Shown here: positions 49,101-62,171 of the stretch, piece after piece
How the letters are laid out: the number at the start of each line of letters is the position of its first letter
How positions within the stretch are numbered: the stretch's first letter is position 1
DNA from: Sclerurus mexicanus
Taxonomy: Eukaryota > Chordata > Aves > Passeriformes > Furnariidae
DNA: 64,000 bases
Direction of reading: 5' to 3'
Assembly (NCBI GenBank): GCA_013396755.1
Contig: VWZF01002378.1
Coordinates: forward strand, 824,578-888,577
Notes under the pieces: model-generated
Told to the model about the DNA's origin: nothing
The model's database searches: none
The model's input: the letters and a program-made list of their open reading frames with translations, nothing else
Translations under genes and position numbers: made by a program

Positions 49101-52100
49101 TTGTCATGGATCTGTCACACTTGGCTAGTTCTTGGTAATGAAAGGAAGGTTTCGATAAACAAGTAGTTTACTTATTTTTAATGGTCTGTGGTTAGGAGTT
49201 CTAGGATAAACTTGGTTGTTAGAGATCCTTTATTTCTTCAGTGAATATGTTGTGTCATTGTGTTAGAGAGACCTTATTCCTTCACTGACTATGCTACATT
49301 GTTGATGCGCCAGGTAACTTTGACTAAGCCCTGTGAATGCAAACACCTCCTTTTGTACCCTGCCTTGCAGTCAGCTGCTGGACTGGTTGAGAGCACAGTT
49401 CTAGCAACTCACAAGTTTACTGAAGTGCCATATTAAATTCCTATGACCAGTAGCCTTTATTCCCTGCCCTGAACCAAGCCTTGTGGAAGTGCAGTCTGTG
49501 GGAGGCTGTGTCTTGTAGAGAAGGTCACTCCCTCTAACACTAACCACGAAAGGTGTATTGGAGAACCCACTCATTAGTGACAGCAATGCAAATCCCATAG
49601 GAAAATCCTGTCCTCAGGTTAATTGAGTTTTTCCTGTTTGATGGCACAACCAGCCTGGACTTTTGACTCAGGGTCCATGCTAAAAGAAATAATGAAGTTC
49701 ATTTGAGACTCTGAAGAACCTCAAAAAGCATTTTCAAAAGTTGCTGCCATACTGCAGAAAGGTACAAACTGGTGCACAGAGAGACAAGTTTCAGTTCTGA
49801 CAGACATAAAGGTCCTGGGCCATCCAGGCCTCTTAGCCAGTGAGTGACACACTGTGGAAACACACTATAAAACGTCAAGCACTGCAATTTCTCTCTGTCC
49901 AAGGCTTGCACTCATTGTGGATCAGCTGCTGGGGAGTCTTCCTGGGAACAGATCGGGTATGCCCAGTAAGAGTGCTCTGTGCCAGTACTAGAAGCATGAA
50001 TCACTGCACGGATCTCTCCGAAGTCCTCACCTCAGTTCTGTCAGCAGTTAATGGAGAAAGGCAGGTTCCTGGAGACATCCTTCCATTCCAGCACATTGAA
50101 CAAAAACATATGAACCAGTTCTGGCTTAATCAAGCATTCTGTGTTCTTGAAAAAGCTGTATGTGATCACACAAATTAGGACTACCAGGATGCAAGTGCAC
50201 TCAGAAAGAATTAAAGCTGAAAAGCTCCATCCAAACTAACATGCTTCTAAATATTACGGATGCTTGACTTTGAAACCTTTATAACATCTTACAATATTGT
50301 TACAAGCACAAGATACTTACTTTAAATTCACTGTATGGAAATTTTAATCAATGCCATTTTAAATGGCATATTTTGTGGGAGGGGAGGTGTTTGCTTTTAG
50401 CGATTTCTCTTAGTACACATTTGGTTTCTAGAGACAGCATATTGTTCAAACCATGCTTTTGCTCTCCAAGTCCTCTGCCTATATTCCCTTATCTGATGCA
50501 GTTCAGCACAAGGGTTTTTACCTGGCCCCTGTAGGTCCCCCAGGAGCAGCCTGGTCAGCACAAAGCCAAGCTGTATGTGTAAACTGGCTCAGAAAACGGG
50601 TGGCCCAGCAGAAAGGGCAGCAGTGGGCATGGGTTCCTGCTTCCCTGCCCGAGCTTTGTGTCTGAGAAGGGAGAACAGGAGGGAGCATTGGCAAAAATGC
50701 TGAAGACGCAATGCAGCTGAAGTGAGATGTGACTCAGTGACATGTAATCCTTGGCTCATAGGAAGAGGTGAGACAACGCTTGGGTAAGAAGAAATACACT
50801 GGCAAAAATAAACATTTTATAAGAAAAGTAGTGTCCTCTTCTCTGTTCCCGACATCTCAATTGTCACTGCTCATCCAGGAATTCCTGTATGTGTTACAAG
50901 ATATTAATGCTGGCCCTAATTCTTAAAACCTTAAAAACAGGTTGACTGTGCCCCATCTCTAGAATAAGATTTGACCTTTTGAAGACTTGCTACTTCTTTG
51001 CAGCATTTTCTCTCTGCCCTCCAAATCTCAGCCTGTTTTCTGCACTGAACTTTCCTGCTCTGTATCTTTTCATCTCTTTTTATGCAGAAGTAAAAGTTCC
51101 TTGTGGGCAGAGATGCTTATTTGTCTGTTATAATTTATCCACTGTAAGGGAATCATGAAGTTATATAAAGCAGTAATACTATTAATAGCAGGGAAGGCAG
51201 CAACTTCTCTTTCAAACTTTTAATACAAGTTCTCCACCAGCTTAAATGGAAGCACAATCCATGATTAAAATGGCACAGTCTTACGTATATGAATATTGAA
51301 TCACAGCGAAAAATACAGGAAAAGGAACCATGTCTACTCACAGAGAACATAAATGCAGCCACACAAATCTTTTAAATGTTCCTTGCTGAGGTATGTGCTT
51401 ACATCTTGCTATTGGCTCAGGCAGGATTAATGTGAGCTGTAAAACAAAACCAGCAAACATTGTTGGAGCAAGAGTGCTGGAAAAGTTTAGGCCAACCCCC
51501 CAGTGTAACAAGAGACTGACCATTCCTCATTAATGAACCCCTGGTAACAAACGTGTGTGAAAGCAGCAGTTAAAAATTGGCCAGCAAGAAGTGCCAAGCG
51601 ATGGTTATCTGAACTTATACTTTCTGGCTCTGGCAACCAGGGGCTCTCTGCAATTCTGAAGAAAGGAATGCTAATGATTACATATCCAGCAAAGTCTTTC
51701 CAAAAGCTGTGCTGAAGGTGGACATCAACGCCACCTGAAAGATAACTCTTCTTACTTTTAATACAGGTCCTAAAAGCAGGAGAAGGTGGGAAGAGAAAGA
51801 AGGGCTGTATACCACTACAATTAGCCCTGTATTTTATCAAAACCCTGTATAGTTTCTGAGCCTATACAAGAATGACCGTTCATTTTAATTTTTAACTGAG
51901 AAGAAAGGACATACTGTACAGGTATAGTATCTAGACTCCAATATTTAGTGCAGAACTTTAAAAGCATGCTAGGAAGTGGCCAGGTGTCTACCACTGTATT
52001 GAATTTAAAGACATTGTCAAATTAACAAGGCCAGAATTGCTATTCTATTTATTTACTTATCATTAAGTGATAGAACATTCTCTTCCACATCCTGAAGGTC

Positions 52101-52842
52101 ATTACCATAGTATATTTGTTTTGGCTGCTCAGTGATGTCGAACATCCAGTACTGTGCCTTTTACAAACACACAGATGAAAGAAATTCAATAAATCATACT
52201 CCTTCCGTGCAGCCAAGAACACAGCAAAGTGTAACCAAGCTGCATATGATTTGACTGTGGTAAAGTGTCTGCATCCTGCATACACTACAGGTGAAGAAAT
52301 CTCCCAACTAGACTTCAAGGGCTGAATAAAATCCTTCTAGAGGAACTTGAGTGCCTGGGAGAAGAGATGTCCTCAGCTGGCTCCACTTTGATTCCTCTCT
52401 CATACCCTGGGCCTTAGATGAGTTACATTCATTGTTGTGGTGCACAATTCCGATCCACTTACATGTTTTCCTCACACAATTATGAAATAGTAGGGAAAAC
52501 AATTTAACCAACAGTGCTTTCGTTGTAAAATCAATGGCTGCATGACTTGACTTTGATACTGCAAGGTGATACACTTAAACATCAAAATACTGGGCATTGC
52601 AGAGTTTTGCTTTTGTTTCCTAGGGGTCGGATGATGGACAAAGCATCAACCCTAATACTGCAAGAAACTCTGACCAGCAGCCCCAAAACGACAGTCCTAT
52701 TCCTGGCCCTCCAGTCTCACTTGTGCATTCTCACGGGCAGATCAAGCTCTCCACTGGTGCAGAGTGTATCAGGTATCGAAGCCAGGCCTCGTATCCAAAG
52801 AAGAAAGGAGATGTTTGCTATAAAGGGGCACACAATGTTTGA
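43084..52842 (+). CDS. Candidate unknown three-exon gene
   Basis: I do not recognise this gene. Three segments (43104-43154, 45284-45481, 52624-52842) have AG/GT borders, read like protein and join in phase 0 to 155 residues with a stop. The first supplies a Met start (MRRLRDDWQRLWLDKMQ). The second has 66 codons rich in hydrophobic and charged residues (NYLEDFFAEPFAVGTIFSLA, then a basic/acidic helix-like part). The third starts with a polar, Pro/Asn/Gln-rich linker and ends in a Lys-rich tail (SYPKKKGDVCYKGAHNV). No signal peptide is seen and no domain was identified. Further exons may exist; the true 5' end could lie nearer the RANBP9 gap. It could instead be an lncRNA with chance open frames. 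Confidence 0.4.
45284..45481 (+). CDS. Candidate gene, exon 2
   Basis: 198 bases (66 codons) with AG at 45282-45283 and donor GTAATC at 45482. It starts YEGQISSNYLEDFF and ends HHQLLTWLNQM. The frame is open for 110 codons in AT-rich DNA, but the protein-like character stops at the donor, which supports an exon border there. The acceptor pyrimidine tract is weak. A CAG followed by GT at 45490-45492 is an alternative donor. Confidence 0.5.
45482..52623 (+). other. Putative intron of candidate gene
   Basis: 7 kb of AT-rich sequence with an ATT microsatellite at about 47868-47885. It holds weak exon-like signals at 48161 and 49840 that do not fit the phase. No recognisable gene was seen. Confidence 0.4.
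47868..47885. repeat. ATT trinucleotide microsatellite
   Basis: About six ATT units followed by ATGATGAT. Confidence 0.85.
52624..52842 (+). CDS. Candidate gene, terminal exon
   Basis: An excellent acceptor (TTTTGCTTTTGTTTCCTAG) ends at 52623. In phase 0 it encodes 72 residues from GSDDGQSINPN through PGPPVSLVHSHGQIKLSTG to a TGA at 52840-52842. A second frame is also open here, and a CAG followed by GTATCG (donor at 52773) could end the exon early, so the product is not certain. Confidence 0.45.
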   Translation, partial: GSDDGQSINPNTARNSDQQPQNDSPIPGPPVSLVHSHGQIKLSTGAECIRYRSQASYPKKKGDVCYKGAHNV

Positions 52843-55800
52843 ACCATGCAGTGTGGAATTGAAGAAATAAGGATGAGGTAACAAAGAAAAGGCAAGCCAG
52901 TAGCAATCTGACTAATATCCCCCTTCGGGGGGACGTTTTCTGATACGCAGTTGAGCTCCAAATGTGAACTTCAGAAATAAGATACACTGATTACTATACA
53001 AGACTATTACAGGATCATGATTATATATGCTGTAAAGAACCTTTCCAGCAGTTGATGCTCTGTAAGAAAATGTATTTAGTACTAATTTACTATTTTAAAA
53101 GAGAAAATCATGTAAAAGGGCGAAAGAGGAAACATCTTTTAAAATGAACTGATGCATCTGTAGCCAAATTACTTGCCTGCTGCACTCCCATCTCTTTAGA
53201 GACTCCTTTATCTGAGGACATGAAAGTCACTGGAAGACAGATTTAATCTGGCTGCTGGGTACTTTTCTGAAAAGGCAGAGAGACTACAGGAAACTTTCCT
53301 AAGTTGACACAATTTGTATGTGGAGTTCAGTGAACTCTCAGGCAGGATTGAGAAGTAAGTGTCACAGAAAAGCTTTCAAATTTAAGGAGCTCTCCCCTAC
53401 CATGTCCTGGGGCTGCTGCAATTCAAGCAGCATCCCTGCCTGGCTGGGCCAAGGGGGCACATAGTTACAGGCATAAGAATTATTGCCTTTGTTCCCCCAA
53501 AGGCCACCTTAAGAAAAAAAACCAAAACAGTGAGCAAAGTCTGCGCTGATTGTATGTGTTCCAAATAGGTCACAAACATCTAATTTAAAAGCTTGTCTCT
53601 ATTACTGTTGTGCCTGTTTTAAACAGGCTGAGAAAAAGAAACACTCTGTGATCGTCTGGTTTTGCCAGTTCTGTTGCAGGTTAATAAGCACTTTGACAGG
53701 TGCTGGTCTTCGAGTCTTCGTTTGTTAAAAACAAAACAAAACAAAACAAAACAAAAGCAAATTGTATACATAAGTTTGCTACATCAGTGAAATCATTGCT
53801 GTAAACAGGGACTATATATAGCACTTCTTCTGCAGAACTCCCTGTGGTTTCAGAAAGGCTTATTACCCCACTCTTACTGCTGGGAAAACAGGGGTGAAGA
53901 GGTGCAGTGACTTGGCCAGAAGTCACCCAGCTGGCCACTGTCAAAACTGTGGATAAATCCCAGGACTCATTCTTTATCCTAGAAGCTGCCTCAAAATAAA
54001 TAATACAGAGAATTGCGCAATGGAGAGTACTCTTGGAAACAGTGGCAGAACATGAGGTGAAAATACATATAACAAACTGAAATACTGTGAAGTAATTAGA
54101 TTTATGACAACAAAATAACCATGGAAGCATGGGTGAGATTAAAAATTAGGTAGTAAACAAACTTTGTTCTGGCCAGGCAAAGTTTTTATTGTTAGAACAT
54201 GTCGTATTTTCTGGATTATGTCTCTTTGTCATGTCTTGTCTTTTTTAGATGATCAAGGGTAGCAACAATGGCTACAATCCTGGAAAGATAATTTCCTGAA
54301 ACACGGTTTCTGGAAGTACAATAGATATATTTGCAGAATCTGACTGCAACTGATGGGTTTGACCCACATGTACTAGCTAATGAGTTCTGAATCTTGTTCC
54401 ATCAAGTGTTTCCATGCCCTCACCCACAGAGCACTCAGCTGGAAGTTCACCACAGCAGCAAGCATTACGGCACACAGCCCTGTTCACCTACAGGTGCCTT
54501 GGGGGCATCTGCAACCCCGCTGACATCCCCAGGCCCCTGTGTTTGGGAACTGCTGTGTACACATGCACTGCAGCTCTTTGCTCTGCCTACACCGTGACCA
54601 CCAGCCCCAGGACTAATGTTTGAGAGGCTCCCCACGAGCTTATTTTGTAGCTGTGGTATTTTGAGTACTCCCAACTTCATTCATCCCTTCAGAAGATCAG
54701 TGGAAGCAGCCAGTCCTGGAGGAGTTTGCTCCTTCAGCCCTTGCCAGTAGAAGAAATGCAGGGAGGGTGATGAACTAATTAACATCTACCTTCAGTTGTC
54801 TCTCATGTCTTTCGTTTCTTCCTCATGCTTACCACCATTCTTTTCCGTAAGACTATCGTGCAAACTTCTCTGAGTTTGTGCTACTGCACACAAATGCAAA
54901 TCACAGTCTCTGATATTCATCCTGTTTCTTCTGTTTTTCTTTCAAACAGCCCTCAAGACTTTCTACTTGTCTCTTCAGGCCAGTCATACCTTTAAAATAA
55001 CCTCATAATGTGGCTGAAATCCCTCAATATGGAATGTGTTGCTTAGCTACCTCCAAAATGAAAGTCAGGCTTAAAAACTACCTTGCCCTGGGTTGCAGTT
55101 GCCTACCTTTTGGGTTCTGTGTGAACAGATCATTAAGGTTTAATAACACCTAGCCAGCCCTTTGCCAGAAGTCCTTGGAAACCCAGCCCAGAAGGAGGTT
55201 TTATGCCAAGAGCAGAGTCACTCCAGGCAGAGTTTACTTCCCACACACACAGGTGTGAAGCTCCCAGTATCGAACAGGCTGGGATGGATTCATCAAACCA
55301 CTGCACGTGCTGTCCCAGAGTGTGGAGCCAGCCCCCTCACTGACCCTTCCCCACAGTAGCACCATCACGAAGCCCAAGTCCCCCAGGGCTGCCCTGCCCT
55401 GTGCTGTGAGGTTCCCTGGGGGAAAGAGGGCTGGTTGCTGCGCACATCTGGCCGAGGCAGCAGCCCTTTCCCTTGCAGGAGTGCCAGGGATCCCGCTCCA
55501 GTGCACACATTCCCTGGGACGCCAGATGAATTATGGATGAGCCAGCCAGAATTTTTCCACGCGCTTCCGCCGCCGCACAGCACCGATCACCAGCGGGACT
55601 GTGGTTTTCAGCTGCTGCCTGGTTCTAATGTTCTAACACTGGCATAGAAAAGGTCTCTGTTTTCTGACAGGACACAGGGAATCCCAACGCCTGTGCAGTG
55701 TCAGGCCCATGCATGCATAACATTGTGCTGAATAGCCTAGCATGTGTTAGAAATCATTTGGTCCTTCCTGCCTGCTTTGCTCCTCTGTCCCTCCCACTAG

Positions 55801-58800
55801 CTGAGAGTATTGACAGAGTCAATCAGAAGAGACAGCAGCAATGCTGAAACTGATTAGAATTCCAGCCAGAGCTTTGTACAGAATGCTGAGGGCAGGCAGT
55901 TACCCGAGGACCTGGTGACTGCCCATATATGCTAAAAGTTGTTTTTCTTTTAAATTTTATTTCAGTCATCACCTAGATTCAGATTAGCTGCTATTTAGCA
56001 AATGTTGATTTCTTGTGCTCTTCTTTGAGCTCACAATCATGGAAAAAGAGCAGTCCACTTTTGGAAACATTTTCTGTGAGACAAAGCACAAAAATCCTTC
56101 TACCCCAGCATTTGATGAGCCTTCTCAGAAAGACTGCAGCTTTGTAAATGCTCACAGTAATAAAGCAGCACTGATGTCAAACTATGCAGCATTGGAGACT
56201 AAGCATTAATTCAAGCCTTTTTATAAATTTCTATTATCTGCATTTGAGTTGCATCTAGAACTCCCAATCAAGTCAGGCTTCAGCTGTGCTAAACACTACA
56301 TCCATAGAAATGACAATTTGTGCTTTAAAGCACTTAGCATCTAAATAGACAACATGAAATAAACTGGTGGGAAGTCAAAGACATCAAAGAAAGATCCCCA
56401 CTGGCTCTTTACCTAGGCACAATCAGTAGGCTACTTGCTGCATTCAGAGAAGACTGAACTCTATGTTTAGCTTTCCACAGCCTGAAAGCTCATTGATTTT
56501 AATGGGAGAGAAGCATAGGAGTATTTTTCCCTGAATACACGAATGGCCCCTGAATCCAGCACTGAGGAGTTTGAGGATGAATGACTTATTGTTTTAGAGG
56601 CTAACGTGGCAGAGATGGCACAGGAAGAAATACAAGATAATCATGCTTTTGGGAAGGCCATAAGCAGTGGCTGCTGGATTTGCCCATAGCAGCAAAAGAG
56701 TCCTTGATTTGCACAATCATCCCTTAAGAGCTATTCAAATGCAGATGTCCCAGCCAGCCCTTTTGAGTTCTGCCAGGGAAGTTTCATTTGGCACTATTTA
56801 CACAGCATATCATCTCAATTATTCATGCACACATTTCATGACACCTTTGCCACATTAATGAAAAGGGCTCCTGTGGCTGTTAAGCCAGAATATAATCCAA
56901 GCACAATCCTGTGATGAAGTTAATTGATCTTTACCCTGAACTGCTCTATCCACTTTACTTCCAGCTTTCACCTCCTGCCATGGGATATGGCTGTGTCTTT
57001 GTCAGCAGGATGACAGAGCCCCTTGCAGTTAAGAACCTGCACAGCTGCTGTTGATCATCAGGTTCCCTTAGTCTTCTTTTCAATAAACTAAAGAGACTGA
57101 TCGTAAGTCTTTCACCATAAATCAGCTTTAGATATCACGTAACTTCTATCGCTCCTTTGTGAAGCCTAAATTGTCAACATGATTCTTCTCAAGCGTGGGC
57201 ACCAGAACAAGACACACTATTCCCTTAATGTTATTGTAATATCACCTCTCTACTCCTACGGAAGGTATTCCACATCCAGGGATCACATCAGCCTCCTTAG
57301 TCACTGTATTGTTCTGGCAGCTCCCGTGCCCACGTGACGAACCTTGGTGCTAATTCTTGCAATCCTGTGATTCATTCAAAGCTGTGTGTGCTACTGCAGC
57401 GAGCAAAGAGAGAGTAGAAGTCACTTCAAGTCACCTAGCACCTGCTGAGGTGGCCACAGGCAGAGAGGTGTGCAGCAATTCCTCTGCAGACCACTGTTTA
57501 AACATCCCTGTCGTCCTGGTAAAGAGACCCACACATGCAGATTTCTGCACTGCTCTGAAATACATCCACTGTGCCACTCTGCAAAGGCCCTGCAGCCCAA
57601 GGTTTCCTGGGGGACACAGTGACAGTGTCCCTTCCTTGAAGAGGAGGAGGCTCCTTTCTTTAGAGATATCAGTATCTCTTTAAGTAGATAAACAGAGCTA
57701 AAAGGTGTTGATTGCAGAATAGTTGTCTATTTTCCTTTCCAAATCAACATACAGTGCTATGTTTAGAAACCTATGTAACGATGTAAGGTTTTTATATGCA
57801 CATTTATTTGCCCAGAAGATTTTGTTGTACTATTTAAAGTTTAGACAACAAACAAATAAAAGGATTACAGAAGTCGCTGTATGATACAGGTATTATAACA
57901 CTATGATATAAACCAACATAATAAAATGCCTTTAATTTCACAAATTAGTTTTTCATTATCAGATTTGAAGGCAAAATTGTTCTCATTTCTCAAATATTTT
58001 GTCAGATTTTCTATCTTAGAATATGTGGGATTAAGTAAAATGATTGTATTCGTGCATTATATAAATATATTGCAAAAGACTAGAGTGTGCAGTGCTTTTA
58101 ACTTTCCTTGTCTGAGATTACAGGGCCAGGATCCACAAAAGTAAAAATTAACAGTTAAAAGACAGTAAGTTGGCTGTTTAGCCCTGGAAACACATTGATG
58201 AAATTTGAATTTAGCTCTGTGCCAACAGATAAAGCATGAAGGAAAGGAAAAAAGGAAAGCACATAGAAAAATTCTATTAATGTAGGGTCACTGCAAGCCA
58301 GAGTAGCGAGTGACAGAAATTTTCTAAGGGAATTTTGTTCAAAGGATTAAAACACCTGACTTTGTTTACACCAATAAATCAGAACACAACATATAGCATA
58401 TTTTACATATCTTAATTTCAATGATAGTGCTGGAAACTGAAACATATGTCAGTCTCAATATAAAACAGACATAAATTCATCTCAATTCAGTACCTGTTTA
58501 TCCCTGTTCTGACACCAGAGCCAGTGTAATCAGGAACAAATTAACACATGCTCTGGGTCAATGTGTAGGTTCTTCACTGTGCCTGACTGTGACAACCTGG
58601 GGACTGTGCCTGTGTGTAATCTTTTGTATTCTGAATGTATTGGTGGATGTGGAGCTGAACTGTCAGGCCCTTCTCACATGCCTTCCAGAGATGAGAAAGC
58701 AGAGATTTCCAGAAACTCAAATGCTCCCATTTAAAACAGGAACATCTTTGGAAAGTCAGGCAGGATGAATCAGTCTTGGCACATCGTCCTGATGTCCAAG

Positions 58801-60400
58801 AGTGAGGAATGGAAGAATTTTCTCAGATGTGCACCACGGACAGCATGGATTTCTCAGTGCTATGGGGTGTGGTGTGGTAATGCAGCCAAGCCTCTCTGGC
58901 ACCAAATGGGGCAGTCCTGCCTCCCCCAGGCTGTGCTCATGGGCTCCTGTGGTGGGATGGTTCATCCAGGCAATCCATCAAAAGTACTGCTCATGGTCTG
59001 TGGCAGAGTTAGTTCTCTGCTGCACTGGGTCCCTTGAAACCCTTGCTATGAGCCCAGGTGAGCTCCAGTGCCCCAGGAAGGGAAGCTGCTGGGATGCGTG
59101 GCTAGGGAAGAGGTGAAGTGGGATCACCCCTTTTGGCAGAGAGCAATTATTGGATCAGGTGAGAAGAGCTGTCTAATCCCCCCGCAGGCCTGACAGGCTG
59201 GGGGTACACTCAGAGGCACAGAAGGCTTGAACAGGAGAACAGCAAGGACAACGCTCCTTTCACAGCATGTTGGTTTAGCTGTGAGATCCAACTCACAACT
59301 AAAGAATAAGTTGCCTGTGACTTGGAGGAGAGCAGAAAGTTTCAAAGCCTCTGACCCCAGCCCCAGAAGAGCCCAGAAGCCTCAGGCAAGGAATAGCACG
59401 TAGATAGTGATTATTTTGCACACAACCGTATATTCCTTGGACTGCCTCAGTAAGGCATGTGCACCCCTCAAATGCATGTGCCTAACTGATTCCACAGCAT
59501 TACAGCCATGAAGAGATCATTCTCTGTACTCAGTAACTCAGTGTTACCTTATGGAAAGGGAGGGACAAAACCTGTGCTTGAGCTAATAGGAAATGGGGGT
59601 AAAGGGAGGAGCAATTATGTTTTGGGAGATTAGAGGAGCCAAGCTGCAAAAGGTCTCACTTCTACAGAGGGTTTCTGTACCAGGGATAGAGCCAGCTCTG
59701 TGAGCTGCTCAGATTAAACACAGCGGGAGAACACATGGACCCAATGGAGCAGCCACCACCTAGGACTATGTGACAACCACAGGGCCTATCTCCATCTCTT
59801 TTTTTCACATAATTTTTCCTTGGTGGAATATTAGAAGCCTTTTTGGTCCAGCCTACATCTGTATTTCCTGACTGAAATGAAATATGACACTTCCCAAGTC
59901 CTCCTGCCAGCAGTGCCTCATTTACTTAAGGGGGGAAAATGATTTGCAGTCATTGACTCTATTTTTCTGGTGATGAAATCATTTATCAGTATGCTAGATT
60001 TTGCCTGCTAAGCTGGTCCACATTAATAAAGCAAAATGCAAATTATGTGATCATCTTTTCTGACTCTAACTTTGAAAACTGGTTTTTCTTTTCCTGCTTC
60101 TCATCTTCAACAAAGGAGAGACAGGCATAAGCTTACAAGTCAGCAGGTACATCTGCCTATCTGCCAAGGAACCCAAATCCCACTTGTCATTACACAGACT
60201 TTCAGTACAGTGGACAGAGAGAAGGGGTGATGCTGTAGGAAATGATAGATGATGGATGCCAATTAGGCTAATTAGATAGTTCCATATTCTTCAACCAAAA
60301 TCCTTCCCTTTACTCTCATTTCTTACGGTTAATTCTTCCCTTCCATCTTTCTGGCTTGTCTGAAAACCAGCCTTGATGATAAAGGATCCATGTACATCCA
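52843..60400. other. Intergenic sequence
   Basis: No convincing gene. It includes the CAAAA repeat, a tiny exon-like segment at 54249-54299, a strong lone splice acceptor at 55974 and a short GC-richer stretch at about 55160-55640. Confidence 0.5.
53727..53756. repeat. CAAAA pentanucleotide repeat
   Basis: Five tandem copies of ACAAA in an A-rich flank. Confidence 0.9.
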
Positions 60401-60429
60401 TCAGGTTTCAGCCAGGGGAAAGAAAAGTC

Positions 60430-61440
60430 TCTGAAAACATCTCCCCTACCCATGCTGGCAAACTTTCTCCTATGACTTCTCCTTTTCACAGTGCAAGACT
60501 GCATAAACCAATTCCTGAAGATTCTAAGACTCACACCAGTTCTCTTCCACATGCTCTAAACGCTTCTCCTTCTCATTCCCCCTGTCCTTCAGACCCCTCA
60601 CCAACTTTCCTGTAGTGTGAACAGTTATTCTCAATAATCACAACATTCCCTCATTTCCTTGGCTCAGGTCTCGCCAAGACCAATACCACAACTCATGCAC
60701 AGAGAGTATTTCCAAGCCTCTTTTCTACTCTGTTTTGCATTTCAGACATTCTCCTCTCATTGCACCACTGAAATTGCTCTCGTGACTTCTGCTTCCTTAA
60801 ATGATGTTGTCTTTATATCTTCACCAATCCCTGTCTCTTACTTCTGTCATCTCTCTGCAAACTTTATCTTTCCTCTCAACACTTTCTCCTCTTGGCTTTC
60901 ACAGCTCCTTCTTCACTTCTCCCTTTTGACAGCTGAGTATTCCTTTTCCATTCCCATTTGCCATGGAAATCTCAGCAGGCTTTCACTCTTCTGCCTTCCC
61001 CTGTGTACCAGTACCCAGTCACATTGGCAGCAATCTGCATCAGTGATGTGTGCATTTTTCTTGGTCTTTTCATCCATCCTGTACTACATTTTAGCTGCTA
61101 CGTCTTCTTGGGGAAGTGTCTTTGCCAATTCAACTTTCACATGGCTGCTGCTGAACTTCCAAGGAGCCCCCTGAAGTGCTACTTCAATTCCTCTAGTCTC
61201 TTTATAAACATTGTCCTTTCTTTTGTCCTACCCTGTCGCTTGTCCTACCTGACCATGCCCACGATTTGCAACATTTTCTCTCAAAGTCACAGCACTCTTG
61301 TATATTCCCTGTGTTTCCTTTCCCCTCTATCCATATGGGAGACATCCACAGTTGCCCCTTCACCCCTATTGCAAACAAAAGCCAATACAATTATTCTCAC
61401 TTATTTTCTTATCTGTTAAAATCTCTTCCCTAACTCTCTC
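60430..61440. repeat. Pyrimidine-rich tract, possibly a decayed LINE
   Basis: About 1 kb strongly biased to C and T on the + strand, which keeps two + frames open by chance (60659-61174 and 60958-61419). Phrases such as CACTGAAATTGCTCTCGTGA recall ancient LINE reverse-transcriptase segments, but no conserved protein motif survives. Confidence 0.2.
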
Positions 61441-61791
61441 TTCTACCAGCATCCAACTTCAAAATTTCTTTTTTCTTCACAGTCACAGGCTGGGTTTCTC
61501 TGAGCAAGTCCCACGGTAGGCAGGTTCCTTTGTGAGCAAACACTCTTACTTGTCAAATGACACATCAGCCCATTGTAAACCAGAGCTGCTCTCTTGTAAG
61601 GAGAATCACAGAACACCTGAAACAGAAGTTATGCATGTGAAGGTTTTTCTAAAGTTGGCCAGCAAGATTTCTCCTACCTGGGGGATTTTTTTTTATCCTG
61701 TTTTTACATGGAGAGCCATGTACTTCTGCAACTACATCAATATAATTAAAACACTATGAATTAACTCCCTATTAGGGAGCCTGATAAGCTG

Positions 61792-62171
61792 TATAAAGGG
61801 ACTCACACTACCCTGTTCACACTGTGTGTTATATCACTGTAACAGGATACATAATATACACATTTTTATAGATATGAAATGCTCTACTTGGTGCTTGAAG
61901 ATAAAGCAGGAAAATCAAACAGCGCTTCAGCGGGGGCTGATTTCATTGCAGGGAGAAGAAAGCTGCGCTCCATGGAGAAGGCGGCTCCCCTGTACCAGGG
62001 GCCTGGGGAGGCTCCAGCTGTGGGGAGGGAAGTCCCAGCCCAGAGAAAGTGGGGTGGGAGGCAGGGGGGTTCTGCTATCAGATCCAAGGCTGGATCCCAG
62101 GGAAAGCAATCTCACCAAACTTTAGCGGAGAAGCTAAAAAGTCTGGAGGGCTCGCAGGGCACCGCCTGAAG
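61792..62171 (+). other. TATA box and GC-rich open frame, possible first exon
   Basis: TATAAAGGG at 61792 is followed by a GC-rich segment in AT-rich surroundings. An open frame runs 61879-62169 (96 residues, Ala/Gly/Lys/Arg-rich, ending LKSLEGSQGTA). A consensus donor GTAAGG starts at 62172. It could be the first exon of a transcript running off the window or an lncRNA. I recognise no protein family. Confidence 0.22.

Noticed and set aside
53681..54130. 149-residue open frame on -
   Set aside because: It runs through the CAAAA repeat, has no splice or homology support and looks like chance.
55974..56008. Strong acceptor TTTTATTTCAG with a ten-codon frame
   Set aside because: Too short to judge and with no matching partner exon.
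60659..61419. Open frames of 171 and 153 residues on +
   Set aside because: They exist because pyrimidine-rich DNA rarely forms stop codons. Composition is Ser/Leu/Phe-rich with no motif.
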